From JAADJA01 sp963840975 (GTDB lineage: Bacteria; Bacteroidota; Bacteroidia; Bacteroidales; JAADJA01): a stretch of 64,000 nucleotides of DNA. The stretch spans positions 124,001-188,000 of the forward strand of contig CAWJBC010000016.1 of the NCBI GenBank assembly GCA_963840975.1, given 5' to 3'. A model generated the notes under the pieces. That model ran no database searches. It worked only from the letters and a program-made list of their open reading frames with translations, and was not told where the DNA came from. How positions within the stretch are numbered: the stretch's first letter is position 1; the number at the start of each line of letters is the position of its first letter. A program made the position numbers and the translations under genes. Positions 27,461 through 37,462 of this stretch are shown here, one piece after another.

Positions 27461-27704
27461 CGTTACCGGGCTTTTTCTTGACCGACTTGAATATATCAAA
27501 TATTAAATACCCAAAAGCCCCTCCCCAGGCTGTGCTCATCCACGGATTGGAAGTTATGGCACAGGTACCCGATACACATCCGACCTTTGCATAATAAATA
27601 TATCCGCCGATTGCCCCAATAATTAATCCAACCAAAGCAATTTTTGAAATCCGGGCAAAGAACCCCTTCTTTTTATCCGGTTGTATAGTGTTTTGATTTT
27701 CCAT
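27453..27704 (-). CDS. Small two-segment membrane protein (DUF6132-like)
   Basis: An 83-residue protein with two hydrophobic segments around residues 22-40 and 57-72. Between them lies the cysteine pair in VGCVSGTCAITSNPW, which is characteristic of DUF6132. The role is unknown. It follows the thioredoxin gene by 11 bp on the same strand, which suggests the cysteines may be redox partners of that thioredoxin; this is inference. Confidence 0.75.
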   Translation of the reverse strand: MENQNTIQPDKKKGFFARISKIALVGLIIGAIGGYIYYAKVGCVSGTCAITSNPWMSTAWGGAFGYLIFDIFKSVKKKPGNVN

Positions 27705-27715
27705 TATTTGTTATT

Positions 27716-28147
27716 TCAAATGTGTGAATTAATCGCCTTCAACAGGACTGATTTTGGTTTTACGCCTACAAACTTTTGAACCATCTTCCCATCTTTAAAA
27801 ATCAAAATGGTTGGAATACTTTGAATTCCAAGCTTACCGGCAGTTTTTTTATGCTGATCAATATTCAGTTTGCAAATATTGGCTTTATCCGCCATTTCAT
27901 CAGCAATTTCGTCTACTATCGGCCCCTGAACCCTGCAAGGACCGCACCATGCAGCCCAAAAATCAACAAGTGAAACACCGTTTTTTATGGTCGCTTGAAA
28001 ATTTTCATCCGTCAGCACTTTTACATTTTCCGAAGGTGGTTTTTTCATCCGGTTACGGTTCTTTAGAAACAAATAAATAACGAATGCCAGGAATAACCCT
28101 GAAATTATATAGGTAATTACATTTCCACTCTCAGCAGTTTGAATCAT
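27716..28147 (-). CDS. Membrane-anchored thioredoxin
   Basis: A 143-residue protein with an N-terminal membrane segment (about residues 10-28) and a full thioredoxin domain with active site WCGPC (C68 and C71) and cis-proline loop SIPTILIFKDG. The basic residues after the membrane segment (KNRNRMKK) place the domain in the cytoplasm by the positive-inside rule. Operon with the small DUF6132-like gene. Confidence 0.9.
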   Translation of the reverse strand: MIQTAESGNVITYIISGLFLAFVIYLFLKNRNRMKKPPSENVKVLTDENFQATIKNGVSLVDFWAAWCGPCRVQGPIVDEIADEMADKANICKLNIDQHKKTAGKLGIQSIPTILIFKDGKMVQKFVGVKPKSVLLKAINSHI

Positions 28148-28195
28148 TTTGTAGATTTTTTGATCAAAGCGATCATCAAATATGGTGCCAGCATA

Positions 28196-30646
28196 TCACT
28201 TAAATATCACTACTGTAATTCCATGTCCGCCACGCTCAATGTGTTCATCCTGGTATTGACGGACTTCAGATACTGTTCGCAAATATTCGTGGATCATGGT
28301 TCGGAGGATGCCGAATCCTTTGCCATGAAGAATCCTTACTTCACGAATGTTCAGTAAAATTGCATCATCAATATAATGATTGACGAGTTCAATCGCTTCC
28401 TCACCTCTTTTACCCCTGACATCCAGCTGATGTTTAAAATTTGTCAGTTTGTCATTAAGATCATTGATAACCGAATTTTTCAAACCTCCTACCGGTTTTG
28501 CATTTCTTTTCCTATCGTCAGCCCTGCATTTTTCAACTTTGCTTAATTGCGTTCTGAACCTAATTGAATTGAAACCCAGCACAATCTCCTCACCGGCGAC
28601 TTCAAGCACTTCACCTGTTATATCCTGTTCTGCAATTTTTACAAAATCTCCCACCTTTATTTTTCCCTGTTCACCAAGCTCCTCCTTAGCCTCAGCCTTA
28701 GCCTTATCCTCATCCCCAGCCTTCTTCTTAGCCTCTCTTCTCACCTCCTCCTTTGTTTCAATGGCTTTTATTTTCTTTTCTCTTGCTTTTAAATTGTCTC
28801 TGAGTGCTTTGGTTTTTTCTTTATCAGCCTGCGATTCTCTGATTTCTTTAATGGTATTTTCGATCAGCTTGTTTGAAGAAACAATCAGTTCTTCAGCTTC
28901 CTTCTTTGCCCTGAGCATAATGTCTGACTTGCTTGATTCTATATTCTCAAGCAAAACCTGGTACTTTTCAATTAATTTTTGCAAAGTTTCATCCGAAGAA
29001 GTCACTTTTTGCTGTTCCATTTCAAGTTGTTTTTTTTCAATTTCAAGTTGCTGCAATTGTTCATCAAAATCGAGTTGCTTTTTGCCGATGTATTTTTCAG
29101 CATTTTTCAGTATCTGTTTCGGAAATCCAATTTTTCGTGCAATTTCCAGGGCAAACGAGCTACCGGGCTTCCCAACGCTCAATTGATACAGTGGCTGCAT
29201 AGCTTTCGAATCGAAAAGCATAGCGCCGTTCACAATTCCGTTTTCATTGCCAGCCATCAATTTTAAATTGGAATAATGAGTGGTCACAACTCCAAAAGTT
29301 CTTATCTCATTCATCTTTTCGAGGACAGCCTGAGCAATGGCTCCGCCAAGCTGTGGCTCCGTTCCTGTTCCGAGTTCATCAATCAAAAACAAAGATGACG
29401 CATTTGAATTCAGGACGAAATATTTCATATTGACAAGGTGAGAGCTGTAGGTACTCAGGTCATTTTCGAGTGATTGCTCATCGCCGATATCTATAAAGAG
29501 ATTGGTAAAAGTTCCAGATCGTGAATCATCTTTCACCGGAATCAGCAAGCCGCATTGCAGCATGTATTGTAGCAAACCGATGGTTTTAAGGCACACCGAT
29601 TTACCGCCAGCATTTGGTCCAGAAATCACAAGAATGCGTTGATCCTGATTCAAAGTGATATTCAGGGGGATAACGGATTTTTTCTGTTTTTGATGAGATA
29701 AAAACAGAAGCGGGTGTACAGCCTGATTCCACGATATTTCTGATTCAGGGATCAATTCAGGTTTCAGCGCATTTATTTTAATGGCAAACTTGGCTTTTGC
29801 CCTGATGAAATCTATCATTCCCAAAAACCGAAATGCTTCGAGTAAAAATGAGATATGGGGACGGATAAAACTGCTGACATCTTTTAAAATTCGGATGATC
29901 TCCCTTCTTTCTACACTTTCAATTTCCCGGATCTCATTATTGGTTTCAAAAACTTCTTCGGGTTCGATATAAATGGTTTGACCGGTTGCAGACTGGTCAT
30001 GGATGAAGCCTCTCAACTGTCGCTTATAAGAGGCGGGAACGGGGATTACCAGTCGTCCGTTGCGGATGGTGATCTCCGAATCATTGGACACCCAACCTGA
30101 TTTTTTTGCCTGTTGAAGAGTAGAATTGATTTTCCGTGAAATAGAAGAACGTTTCGACAATAACTTTCTCCTGATTTCACCAAGCTCAGGTGATGCATTA
30201 TCTTTTACATTTCCGCTGTTGTCGAGTATGTGGTTAATTTTCCTGATGATTTCGGGATCAACTTGAATTGGAAGTATCATGGAATTCAGCTCCGGGAACT
30301 TTTCAACTTCCTGTTTTGCAATAAAGGCGACACAATCTGTAATAGTGATAAGGGAGGATTTCAGGTTGAAAAGATTTTCCTGTTCGATATAAGTTCCTTC
30401 GATGGCTATCCTTTTCAATTCAGGGGAAAGATCAAAATAGTCTCCTGATGGGAAATTCCCTTCTTTCAAGAGCATTTGTCTGAACTCCTCGGTTTGGTCT
30501 AGCAGTTTTGACAGAAGTTCAGTATTGGCTGTGAACCTGATTTTATCCACGAACGATTCGCCCATGGGGCTTAAACATAATTCATGCAGCAGCTCCCTTA
30601 TCTTGTCGAATCCTATCTTTTCTTCAAAATTACGCGGATAAATCAT
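28196..30646 (-). CDS. mutS2: Endonuclease MutS2
   Basis: An 816-residue member of the MutS2 family. It shows the clamp and ATPase core with Walker A GPNAGGKSVCLKT and Walker B FLIDELGTGTEP, a long charged coiled coil (about residues 515-640) with an unusually Lys/Ala/Glu-rich stretch 'KAKAEAKEELGEQGKIK', and a C-terminal Smr domain with LDVRGKRGEEA and the catalytic HGKGFG motif. MutS2 acts on branched DNA and, in some bacteria, on collided ribosomes rather than in mismatch repair. Full length. Confidence 0.95.
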   Translation of the reverse strand: MIYPRNFEEKIGFDKIRELLHELCLSPMGESFVDKIRFTANTELLSKLLDQTEEFRQMLLKEGNFPSGDYFDLSPELKRIAIEGTYIEQENLFNLKSSLITITDCVAFIAKQEVEKFPELNSMILPIQVDPEIIRKINHILDNSGNVKDNASPELGEIRRKLLSKRSSISRKINSTLQQAKKSGWVSNDSEITIRNGRLVIPVPASYKRQLRGFIHDQSATGQTIYIEPEEVFETNNEIREIESVERREIIRILKDVSSFIRPHISFLLEAFRFLGMIDFIRAKAKFAIKINALKPELIPESEISWNQAVHPLLFLSHQKQKKSVIPLNITLNQDQRILVISGPNAGGKSVCLKTIGLLQYMLQCGLLIPVKDDSRSGTFTNLFIDIGDEQSLENDLSTYSSHLVNMKYFVLNSNASSLFLIDELGTGTEPQLGGAIAQAVLEKMNEIRTFGVVTTHYSNLKLMAGNENGIVNGAMLFDSKAMQPLYQLSVGKPGSSFALEIARKIGFPKQILKNAEKYIGKKQLDFDEQLQQLEIEKKQLEMEQQKVTSSDETLQKLIEKYQVLLENIESSKSDIMLRAKKEAEELIVSSNKLIENTIKEIRESQADKEKTKALRDNLKAREKKIKAIETKEEVRREAKKKAGDEDKAKAEAKEELGEQGKIKVGDFVKIAEQDITGEVLEVAGEEIVLGFNSIRFRTQLSKVEKCRADDRKRNAKPVGGLKNSVINDLNDKLTNFKHQLDVRGKRGEEAIELVNHYIDDAILLNIREVRILHGKGFGILRTMIHEYLRTVSEVRQYQDEHIERGGHGITVVIFK

Positions 30647-31091
30647 GATGCAAAGTTAGGGGATAATTTTTTCCATTCGAGCTATAAGAACTGAATCAAT
30701 ATTATCCGAAAATAGTTGTTTATGATGGTGAAATATACTTAGTCTTAAGCTAAAATACTGCAAATTTTATTTTGACATAAATAAGGAAGATGACATAATA
30801 GTCAAATGGGGTCCAAATGGAGGTAAGGGTGTTAAACAGTCTATCCTAATGAATTCTAAAAAAATTCAATGACATTGTCAATTTTGGGGTTTAAAATCAA
30901 AACTAAATAAACAGACTTCTTCGCAAATCCCGTCCCGAAAGTTCGGAATCCAATTCTAAAATACCGGAAAAGTTTTCCGGTGTTTTAGTTTATAACCCTA
31001 CCGGATATAATTTATTTCTAAATTATTCCAATAACATTCTAACACTGGTTTTCTTCCTGCTTGTCTTTTTCCTCCCGATACTTCTCATATT
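30647..31091. other. Gene-poor stretch upstream of mutS2
   Basis: About 445 bp. Apart from the hairpin at 30958-30986 I see no frame with recognisable protein sequence, no tRNA and no repeat shared with the rest of the window. Confidence 0.5.
30958..30986 (-). terminator. Hairpin terminator, probably of the hicA-hicB unit
   Basis: A 12-bp stem with one G-T pair (aaaataccggaa 30958-30969, ttccggtgtttt 30975-30986) and a five-base loop. T-rich on both sides, so it may work in both directions; on the minus strand it lies about 105 bp beyond the HicB stop. Confidence 0.6.
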
Positions 31092-31310
31092 TTATGCAAC
31101 CTGATAAATCACCGGGCGGTAATGAGGTGGTGGTATGGGTTTTCCATTAACACGAGCAGACTCAATCCATGCTTCTTTTGCCATTAACACTTCTTGCAAT
31201 GCTTTTCCCTGCGTATCACCAAAAGCTGAGCAATGTGTTAAATCAGGAATATCCGCTATGTAACCTTCATCTTCCTCACTGTAAAATACATTAATATGAT
31301 AATCTTTCAT
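31092..31310 (-). CDS. HicB-like antitoxin (minus-strand pair)
   Basis: A 72-residue protein with the HicB partial RNase-H-like fold: 'HINVFYSEEDEGYIADIPDL', then SAFGDTQGKALQEVLMAKEAW. No DNA-binding tail is attached. It shares its first base with the last base of the HicA-like gene upstream, the tight coupling usual for toxin-antitoxin pairs. Confidence 0.82.
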   Translation of the reverse strand: MKDYHINVFYSEEDEGYIADIPDLTHCSAFGDTQGKALQEVLMAKEAWIESARVNGKPIPPPHYRPVIYQVA

Positions 31311-31546
31311 TATTTGTCCTCCATTTGTAAATTATATTTTTCAATGATTTTCAATAATTGTTTTATCTGATATGGCTTTGCTTTACCCTCGACATTTTGT
31401 AAATTTAATAATTCTGATACATCCGGATATATAAAAATATGATGGCTTCCATTAATACGATCTAACTTAAATCCAAAGATTTCAGCACAGCTTACAATTT
31501 CCGAAAAACGAATATTTTTAGAACCAGAAAGTAACTTTTGAAGCAA
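31310..31546 (-). CDS. HicA-like mRNA interferase with disrupted start
   Basis: A HicA-fold protein (dsRNA-binding-like) with the catalytic-histidine motif RINGSHHIFIYPD. The open frame begins only at TTG 31546. Five codons upstream is an ATG (31561-31559) at the right distance from a perfect -7 box, but its second codon is TAA; the residues after it (KRKLLQKLLSGSKN) continue the expected HicA N-terminus. So either a nonsense mutation has silenced or weakened the toxin, or translation starts at TTG. HicA toxins cleave mRNA; HicB neutralises them. Confidence 0.75.
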   Translation of the reverse strand: MLQKLLSGSKNIRFSEIVSCAEIFGFKLDRINGSHHIFIYPDVSELLNLQNVEGKAKPYQIKQLLKIIEKYNLQMEDK

Positions 31547-31612
31547 TTTCCGTTTTTACATCTGTATTATATTCTTTAGGGGTTTATACTTGTACAAATC
31601 CCTTATATCTTA

Positions 31613-31620
31613 CAAAGTTA
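31613..31620 (-). promoter_or_regulatory. Predicted -7 box for the minus-strand hicA-hicB pair
   Basis: TAACTTTG on the minus strand, a full TAnnTTTG match, about 52 bp before the ATG at 31561. Confidence 0.5.
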
Positions 31621-31684
31621 TTAAAAATATTATTCAAAATTTGGTTCATAATTGCAGCATGACAAATCTACCACAAAATTGTTG

Positions 31685-31692
31685 TATTTTTG
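31685..31692 (+). promoter_or_regulatory. Predicted -7 box for the plus-strand hicB-hicA pair
   Basis: TATTTTTG, a full match, 19 bp before ATG 31711. It contains the TTG that would open a longer frame (31690), so the ATG is the better start. Confidence 0.55.
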
Positions 31693-31710
31693 TTTGAAAA
31701 TAATTTAAAG

Positions 31711-31926
31711 ATGAAAATGACTGCAATAATTGAAAAATCGGATGATGGATGGTATGTAGGGCAAATTGAAGAATTTCCGGCTGCCATTTCCCAGGGCAAG
31801 ACCATCAATGAATTGAAGGCGAATTTGATTGATGCTTTTATGTTGCTATTAGAGGCAAACAAAGAAAGTACAGAAAAGGAATACATCAACAGGAAAGTGA
31901 TCCGCGAAGATTTATTGCTGGTTTAA
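31711..31926 (+). CDS. HicB-like antitoxin (plus-strand pair)
   Basis: A 71-residue protein starting MKMTAIIEKSDDGWYVGQIE and continuing with the HicB motif 'PAAISQGKTINELKANLIDA'. The stop codon overlaps the ATG of the HicA-like gene that follows (taATGa). Antitoxin-first order, opposite to the divergent minus-strand pair. Confidence 0.82.
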   Translation: MKMTAIIEKSDDGWYVGQIEEFPAAISQGKTINELKANLIDAFMLLLEANKESTEKEYINRKVIREDLLLV

Positions 31927-32123
31927 TGAAGCGACAAAAATTAATAAAGCATCTTATTAAGCATGATTGTATTTTAATGCGTGAAGGTGCAAATCATTCC
32001 ATATATCAAAATCTTACAAATAGAAAACAATCATCTGTTGGCAGACACAAAGAATTATCAGACTTGATGTGTTACAAAATATGTAAACAATTGGATATTC
32101 CTGTAATTGCGAAACAATTATAA
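31926..32123 (+). CDS. HicA-like mRNA interferase
   Basis: A 65-residue protein of usual HicA length with the catalytic motif GANHSIYQN and the following 'QSSVGRHKELSD', where family members have a (V/I)PRH-type segment. It should be an intact ribosome-associated mRNA interferase. Its start overlaps the antitoxin stop. Confidence 0.85.
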   Translation: MKRQKLIKHLIKHDCILMREGANHSIYQNLTNRKQSSVGRHKELSDLMCYKICKQLDIPVIAKQL

Positions 32124-32163
32124 AAACAATAGAATACTTACATGACCTGAAATTTTTAATGGA

Positions 32164-32505
32164 ATGAAAGATGCAATAACATACAAGAATTTTGTTGGCT
32201 CTGTTCGTTTTGCAGCAGAGGATGAAACATTCTATGGTAAAATTGAAGGCATTGATGATTTATTAACTTTCGAAGCAGACAATGTAAAAGGTTTAAAAGA
32301 GGCATTTAAATATGTGGTGGATGAGCACATCAAAGATTCTGAAAAGGCAGGTGTTCCGGTTAAAAAATCATTTAAAGGCTCACTTAATATTAGGATTCCG
32401 GGTAAATTGCATGAAAAAGCTTCGGTTTTAGCAAAATTAAATGGTATGTCATTAAATCAGTTTATTCAACGCGCTATTCAACATGAGATTGAATATAATA
32501 AATGA
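32164..32505 (+). CDS. HicB antitoxin with ribbon-helix-helix domain
   Basis: A 113-residue protein: a HicB domain (SVRFAAEDETFYGKIEGIDD) followed by a ribbon-helix-helix DNA-binding domain (LNIRIPGKLHEKASVLAKLN) as in the classic autoregulatory HicB. No HicA follows, but a HicA-like gene ends 40 bp upstream, so this may be a second antitoxin for it or a remnant of a third system. Confidence 0.82.
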   Translation: MKDAITYKNFVGSVRFAAEDETFYGKIEGIDDLLTFEADNVKGLKEAFKYVVDEHIKDSEKAGVPVKKSFKGSLNIRIPGKLHEKASVLAKLNGMSLNQFIQRAIQHEIEYNK

Positions 32506-32597
32506 TGTTAGATTGATAAAGTAGTCCCAGATAGAAAAAAGACTCTACTAAGTAATGATGTGATGGATAAATTTTATAGAAATACCAGGATCAGCAG

Positions 32598-35116
32598 ATG
32601 AAAAAATCATTTATTGGCTTTTTCTTTGTTGTATACGTTGTCATTCTGACATCCTGTCAAAAGACCAAAATTCATTTTTTTGAACTTTCAAATAACTGGC
32701 AATTCCGGCAGGCAGGAACCAGTAAGTGGCTCCCTGCTTCAGTCCCGGGATGCGTTCATACCGACCTTCTGAACAACTCAATAATCGAAGATCCTTTTTT
32801 TGGTGATAACGAACAGAAACTTCAGTGGATAGAAAAAAACGACTGGGAGTATAAAATCACTTTCACTATAGACAAAAATGTTCTGAAAAATGAGAAGATT
32901 GAGTTTGTATTTGAAGGATTGGATACTTATGCAGAGGTTTACCTGAATGATTCACTGGTTTTATTTGCTGATAATATGTTCAGGGAATGGACGGTGAATT
33001 GCACTAATCGTCTCAGAACTGGTGAAAATGAACTGTATATAAAATTCATTTCACCGGTTTATATGGATTCGGTAAAAGCTTCACAATTAGCCTATAAACT
33101 TCCTGATGAAAGAGGATTTTCACGTAAAGCGCCTTACCAGTATGGCTGGGACTGGGGACCAAGGTTTGTTACATCGGGAATCTGGAAGCCGGTTTATCTT
33201 CGTGTTTGGGATGGGATCAGGATATCAGATGTTCATGTATCCACTTCTTCTGTGCAAAATAATGAAGCCGTCATCAGCATTGAAGCTGAGATTGAAAGTA
33301 CAATGGAACAATCTGCAAAAATTTCTTATCAAATTGATGAAATTGAATTTACTGAAAATATAACTTTAGGAAGGGTTTTAATATCTTTAATAAAAAAATA
33401 ACTTTTCCGAATCCGCGGGTTTGGTGGCCCAATGGCATGGGTGAACATCCTTTGTATAATTTGAAATTTCAGGTTCAATCCGGAAATTCGAAAGATGAAA
33501 AGGTACTCAGGTGTGGTATCCGAAAGATAGAACTGGTTCAGGAAAAGGATTCCATAGGTGAGTCATTTTATGTCAAAATTAACGGTCTTCCGTTTTTTGC
33601 AAAAGGCGCAAATTATATCCCGCAGGATAATTTTCCATCGAGGATTTCGGATGAAAAATATTGGCAAACCATAATGTCTGCGGTTGATGGCAACATGAAC
33701 ATGCTTCGGGTTTGGGGTGGCGGGATTTATGAAAAGGATATTTTTTATGATCTCTGTGATGAAAACGGAATCGTGGTTTGGCAGGATTTCATGTTTGCCT
33801 GTAATATGTATCCTGGTGATTCTGCTTTTGTTGAAAATGTAAAACAGGAAGCCACTCACCAGGTAAAACGTTTGCGGAATCATCCATGCTTGGCTTTATG
33901 GTGCGGCAACAATGAAATAGACGAAGGCTGGAAAAACTGGGGATGGCAAAAAGCATTGAACTACACTGTATCCGATTCTTCTGAGGTTTGGAATAACTAC
34001 GTAAAAATCTTTGAAAAAATTCTACCGGAAGCAGTATCCCACTATTCTCCTTATACCCCCTATATCCCATCTTCCCCGCAAAATGGTTGGGGTCGAAAAG
34101 AATCACTTACCCATGGCGACATGCATTATTGGGGAGTCTGGTGGGGTGAGGAGCCGTTTGATATATATGAGGAAAAGGTGGGAAGGTTCATGAGTGAATA
34201 CGGCTTTCAGGGTTTTCCAGAACTGAAAACATTGGATTCATGCCTATTTCCGGTTGATATGAACCTTCAATCACAGGCTTTGCTTAATCATCAAAAACAC
34301 CCGCAGGGAATGGAGTTAATAAAAACTTACATGGAAAGGGAATACCATGTTCCTCAAAATTTTGAAGACTATGCTTATACAAGTCAGCTGGTTCAGGCTT
34401 ACGGGATCAAAAAAGCAATAGAAGCGCACCGGAGAGCCATGCCAAGGTGCATGGGAACGCTCTACTGGCAACTGAATGATTGCTGGCCTGTGATTTCGTG
34501 GAGCAGTATTGATTATTACAACCGCTGGAAAGCATTGCATTATTTTGTTCGGGAGGTGTATAAAAATGTTATAATTTCCTTCGAAAGAAATAAGAATGAG
34601 GTATCGGTTTATATTGTTTCCGACTTGGTGACCGATCTGAATGCAACCCTCATCCTGGAAATCATGGATCTTGATGGAAATGTCTCGAGGCGAGAGGAAA
34701 AACCCATATCAGTTTCCGGGTCAACATCAGTTATCTATGCCAAAATTGGGATTACAGATATTTCAACAAGCGATCACTTGATAGTTGTCAACCTTTTGAG
34801 CGGCGACTCAATTATTGCCTCAAATCTCTATTATTTTTTACCTCCTAAAGATCTGGCATTACCGGAAGTTCAAATCAAAAAAGAGATTACCCAGGTAGAT
34901 ATTGGATACCTCATCTCACTGTCGGCGGATAAACTTGCAAAAAATGTTTACCTGTCGGTTGATGCCGATGGCTTTTTCTCCGATAATTATTTTGATTTGC
35001 TTCCAGGCAGATCCCGTCAGGTTGTTTTTTTTACCAATAAAAAAACTGAAATGACTAAGGACGATTTTTCCATCAGATGCCTCAATAATATAATTTCAAC
35101 AACACCTGATCCATAG
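32598..35116 (+). pseudogene. GH2 beta-mannosidase, interrupted by one frameshift
   Basis: The protein has a lipoprotein-type signal (VVILTSC), a jelly-roll domain (WLPASVPGCVHTDLLN), an immunoglobulin-like domain and a TIM barrel. Acid/base glutamate is in LWCGNNEIDEGW and the nucleophile in MSEYGFQGFP, both intact. Translation from 32598 runs into a stop at 33401; the next frame is open from 33356 and continues 'NKKITFPNPRVWWPNGMGEH' to 35116. The break lies near 33363-33375. Unlike the other breaks in the window it needs a base added (or two removed). Family enzymes release mannose from the non-reducing end of mannans. Confidence 0.88.
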
Positions 35117-35238
35117 AAGATACTTTTTATGATGGAGTAAAAAAATATTTGACTTCTGCTGCTCTATTTTGTATTTTAGTAAACCGAAAATTTCAGACAT
35201 TTTTATCAATGTCAGGTATCAATTTAAATATTAAAATC

Positions 35239-36711
35239 ATGAAAAAGCAACTGATCTATTTCTTACTGAGCTCAGGTTTGATTATTTTAACCATCACTTG
35301 CACGGTTGCTCAGGTGCCGGATACATTATGGACCAAAACCCTGGCAGACGGTGCTGGATATGCTGTTTTTCCCCTGGAAGATGGCGGATTTATGGTTGGA
35401 GGATATACAAGTGTAGCCGGTTACAGGGATTTTTATATGGCAAAAATAGATGATGAAGGTGAAGTGATTTGGGAAAAAACATTTGGCAATAATGACAGGA
35501 ATGAATCATTGGCTGCCATGATTAAAACCTCAGATGGGGGCTATTTATTGGCAGGTACCAGGGCAGAAGACGCACCTTACAACATCTATGCAGATGTTTA
35601 TCTGGTCAAAACTGATGCCGAAGGAAATCAGGAATGGTATAGTATTTTTGGTGAAGGTGGTGAATCGGAATCCCCGGGTTCAGTGGCACAAACTCTTGAC
35701 GGTGGATATATTTTATGTGGCTCATTCTGGGTAAATGGTCAAACAGGTTATGATATCTCTATTATCAAAGTTAATGAATTGGGAGCATTCGAGTGGCAAG
35801 AATATATATCATTTGAAAATGGGAAAGCAGAACATGGAACATGGATAGAAGTCGCCTCAGATGGTGGATTTCTTATTACTGGCGATACACAGGCTTTTAC
35901 AACCAATTACGATTACGATGCACTTATCCTGAAAACAACAACCTCCGGTGCTGTGGAATGGATGACTACCTATGGAAATGTATGGCCAATGTATGAAGGA
36001 AGTTATCGTTTGCTTCAATCTTCTGATGGTGGTTACTTTATTTGTGGCTACCAGAATGACGATGGCGTAGATAATAACTGGTATGTGGTTAAAACAGATG
36101 AAGCGGGAAATCAATTATGGAATCATGTTATCGGAGGAGCTTATCATGAAAAGGCATTTAATGCCTGTGAGACCAATGACGGTGGTTTTGCAGTTACCGG
36201 GAACTATCACACCGGAAACTGGAATTCATTCATCACGAAATATAATGCCGATGGCGATACCCTTTGGACAAAAATGTGGGGCAAAACAGATCATACGGAA
36301 TGTAATTACGACATTCACCAGCTTGATGATGGAGGGTTTATAACAGTTGGTTCGTCTCTTGCGACAGGTGAACCTTCTAAAATTTATTTATCCCGGTTGT
36401 CTGCTGAATCAGGAACTTCCATTGGTAACAGCGTTTTATCATTCAATGGTGAAGTTGAACTTTCAGCAATTCAACCAAATCCTTTTCATTCTTCAGCGGT
36501 TGTTTCATTAAATGTTAAATCGCCCCGGCAAGTGGAAATTGCAGTTTATAATTTATTGGGTGCTAAAATCTCAACCATCACCAATCAAAAATACCTTCCC
36601 GGAAGTTATAATCTGGTAATAAGTGGTTCTGATTTGCCTTCCGGCATTTATTATTGCCGGCTTCAATCAGAAGGCAAAACTGACATCAGGAAATTAATCA
36701 GGACTCAATAA
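35239..36711 (+). CDS. Secreted WD-like propeller protein with T9SS sorting domain
   Basis: From ATG 35239 (signal peptide MKKQLIYFLLSSGLIILTIT...VAQ) the protein has 490 residues; the longer frame from 35149 lacks a plausible start. The body is a series of about seven blades each bearing a 'S(D/E)GG(F/Y)(L/F)…G' motif (EDGGFMVGGYTS, SDGGYLLAGT, LDGGYILCGSF, SDGGFLITGD, SDGGYFICGY, NDGGFAVTGNY, DDGGFITVGSS), typical of a secreted beta-propeller. The last 80 residues are a T9SS type A sorting domain (IQPNPFHSSAVVSLNVKSPR). Exported to the surface or medium; ligand unknown. Confidence 0.85.
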   Translation: MKKQLIYFLLSSGLIILTITCTVAQVPDTLWTKTLADGAGYAVFPLEDGGFMVGGYTSVAGYRDFYMAKIDDEGEVIWEKTFGNNDRNESLAAMIKTSDGGYLLAGTRAEDAPYNIYADVYLVKTDAEGNQEWYSIFGEGGESESPGSVAQTLDGGYILCGSFWVNGQTGYDISIIKVNELGAFEWQEYISFENGKAEHGTWIEVASDGGFLITGDTQAFTTNYDYDALILKTTTSGAVEWMTTYGNVWPMYEGSYRLLQSSDGGYFICGYQNDDGVDNNWYVVKTDEAGNQLWNHVIGGAYHEKAFNACETNDGGFAVTGNYHTGNWNSFITKYNADGDTLWTKMWGKTDHTECNYDIHQLDDGGFITVGSSLATGEPSKIYLSRLSAESGTSIGNSVLSFNGEVELSAIQPNPFHSSAVVSLNVKSPRQVEIAVYNLLGAKISTITNQKYLPGSYNLVISGSDLPSGIYYCRLQSEGKTDIRKLIRTQ

Positions 36712-36730
36712 TTTATCAGCAATTATAATT

Positions 36731-37447
36731 TCATATGCAGGAATTCATATTTGAAAGTTGCTCACCAATGCTTTTTTCGAGTTGCAATATGTGTTTTTGA
36801 TTCAAAGCATTGACCAAAATTTCAAAAACAAATAAATCTTCACTTTCCGAAATAAGTCTGATGACAGGGATTTTATTAAAATTGCACCAGGGAGAATTGA
36901 TAAGCAGGAACCTGATTTTTTCCTCCATATCCTGTCTGCTCATTGTTTTCTTTGCCTGTATCTGAAATTTGAATTCTTCGATAGCGGTGGAATCTGAAAT
37001 TTCCGAAACGATTTCCTGATTGAGTCTGGTATATGGAATTTTAACAATTTGTCCTGTTGGAGTTACAATTTTTAAATGGGTGAGATGCTGCGATTTGATT
37101 CTCCCCTCTGTATTTCCAAATTGAATGTTGTTGTTCGTCTGCAAGTCGTTTTGAACCCTGAGTACGATGCCTGCTATAAAATCTCTTGCAATGAACCAGG
37201 CAAGTAAAACAACAACAATAACGATTAGACTGAGAACCAGGTATTGATAGTACGATTTGTTTTTGAACAGAAAATCATTAGCCCAGAAAATGAAAATAAG
37301 CCACATGATGAATTCCATTGCGGGTACAAAATTGAATTTTTGGGTCCACTTTGCATATTTATGATATATATATTTATTTAGGGCGTTAACCGCTTTAAGC
37401 AACACATAAACTGCAATGCCGATGAGTAATACGATTATAATTTTCAT
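36731..37447 (-). CDS. MscS-like mechanosensitive channel protein
   Basis: A 238-residue protein with hydrophobic segments at about residues 2-18, 45-60 and 68-88, then a MscS-type beta domain (IAGIVLRVQNDLQTNNNIQF, IVKIPYTRLNQEIVSEI) and a cytoplasmic tail. It is shorter than E. coli MscS and the pore helix is not sharply defined, so gating under osmotic shock is likely but not certain. First gene of the ion-transport island, next to a large palindromic repeat. Confidence 0.75.
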   Translation of the reverse strand: MKIIIVLLIGIAVYVLLKAVNALNKYIYHKYAKWTQKFNFVPAMEFIMWLIFIFWANDFLFKNKSYYQYLVLSLIVIVVVLLAWFIARDFIAGIVLRVQNDLQTNNNIQFGNTEGRIKSQHLTHLKIVTPTGQIVKIPYTRLNQEIVSEISDSTAIEEFKFQIQAKKTMSRQDMEEKIRFLLINSPWCNFNKIPVIRLISESEDLFVFEILVNALNQKHILQLEKSIGEQLSNMNSCI

Positions 37448-37462
37448 TTTTATTTATTTTGT

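Noticed and set aside
28449..29186. A 245-residue frame antisense to mutS2
   Set aside because: Very Ser/Phe/Leu-rich, as expected for the complement of a Lys/Glu-rich coiled coil; mutS2 itself is unmistakable.
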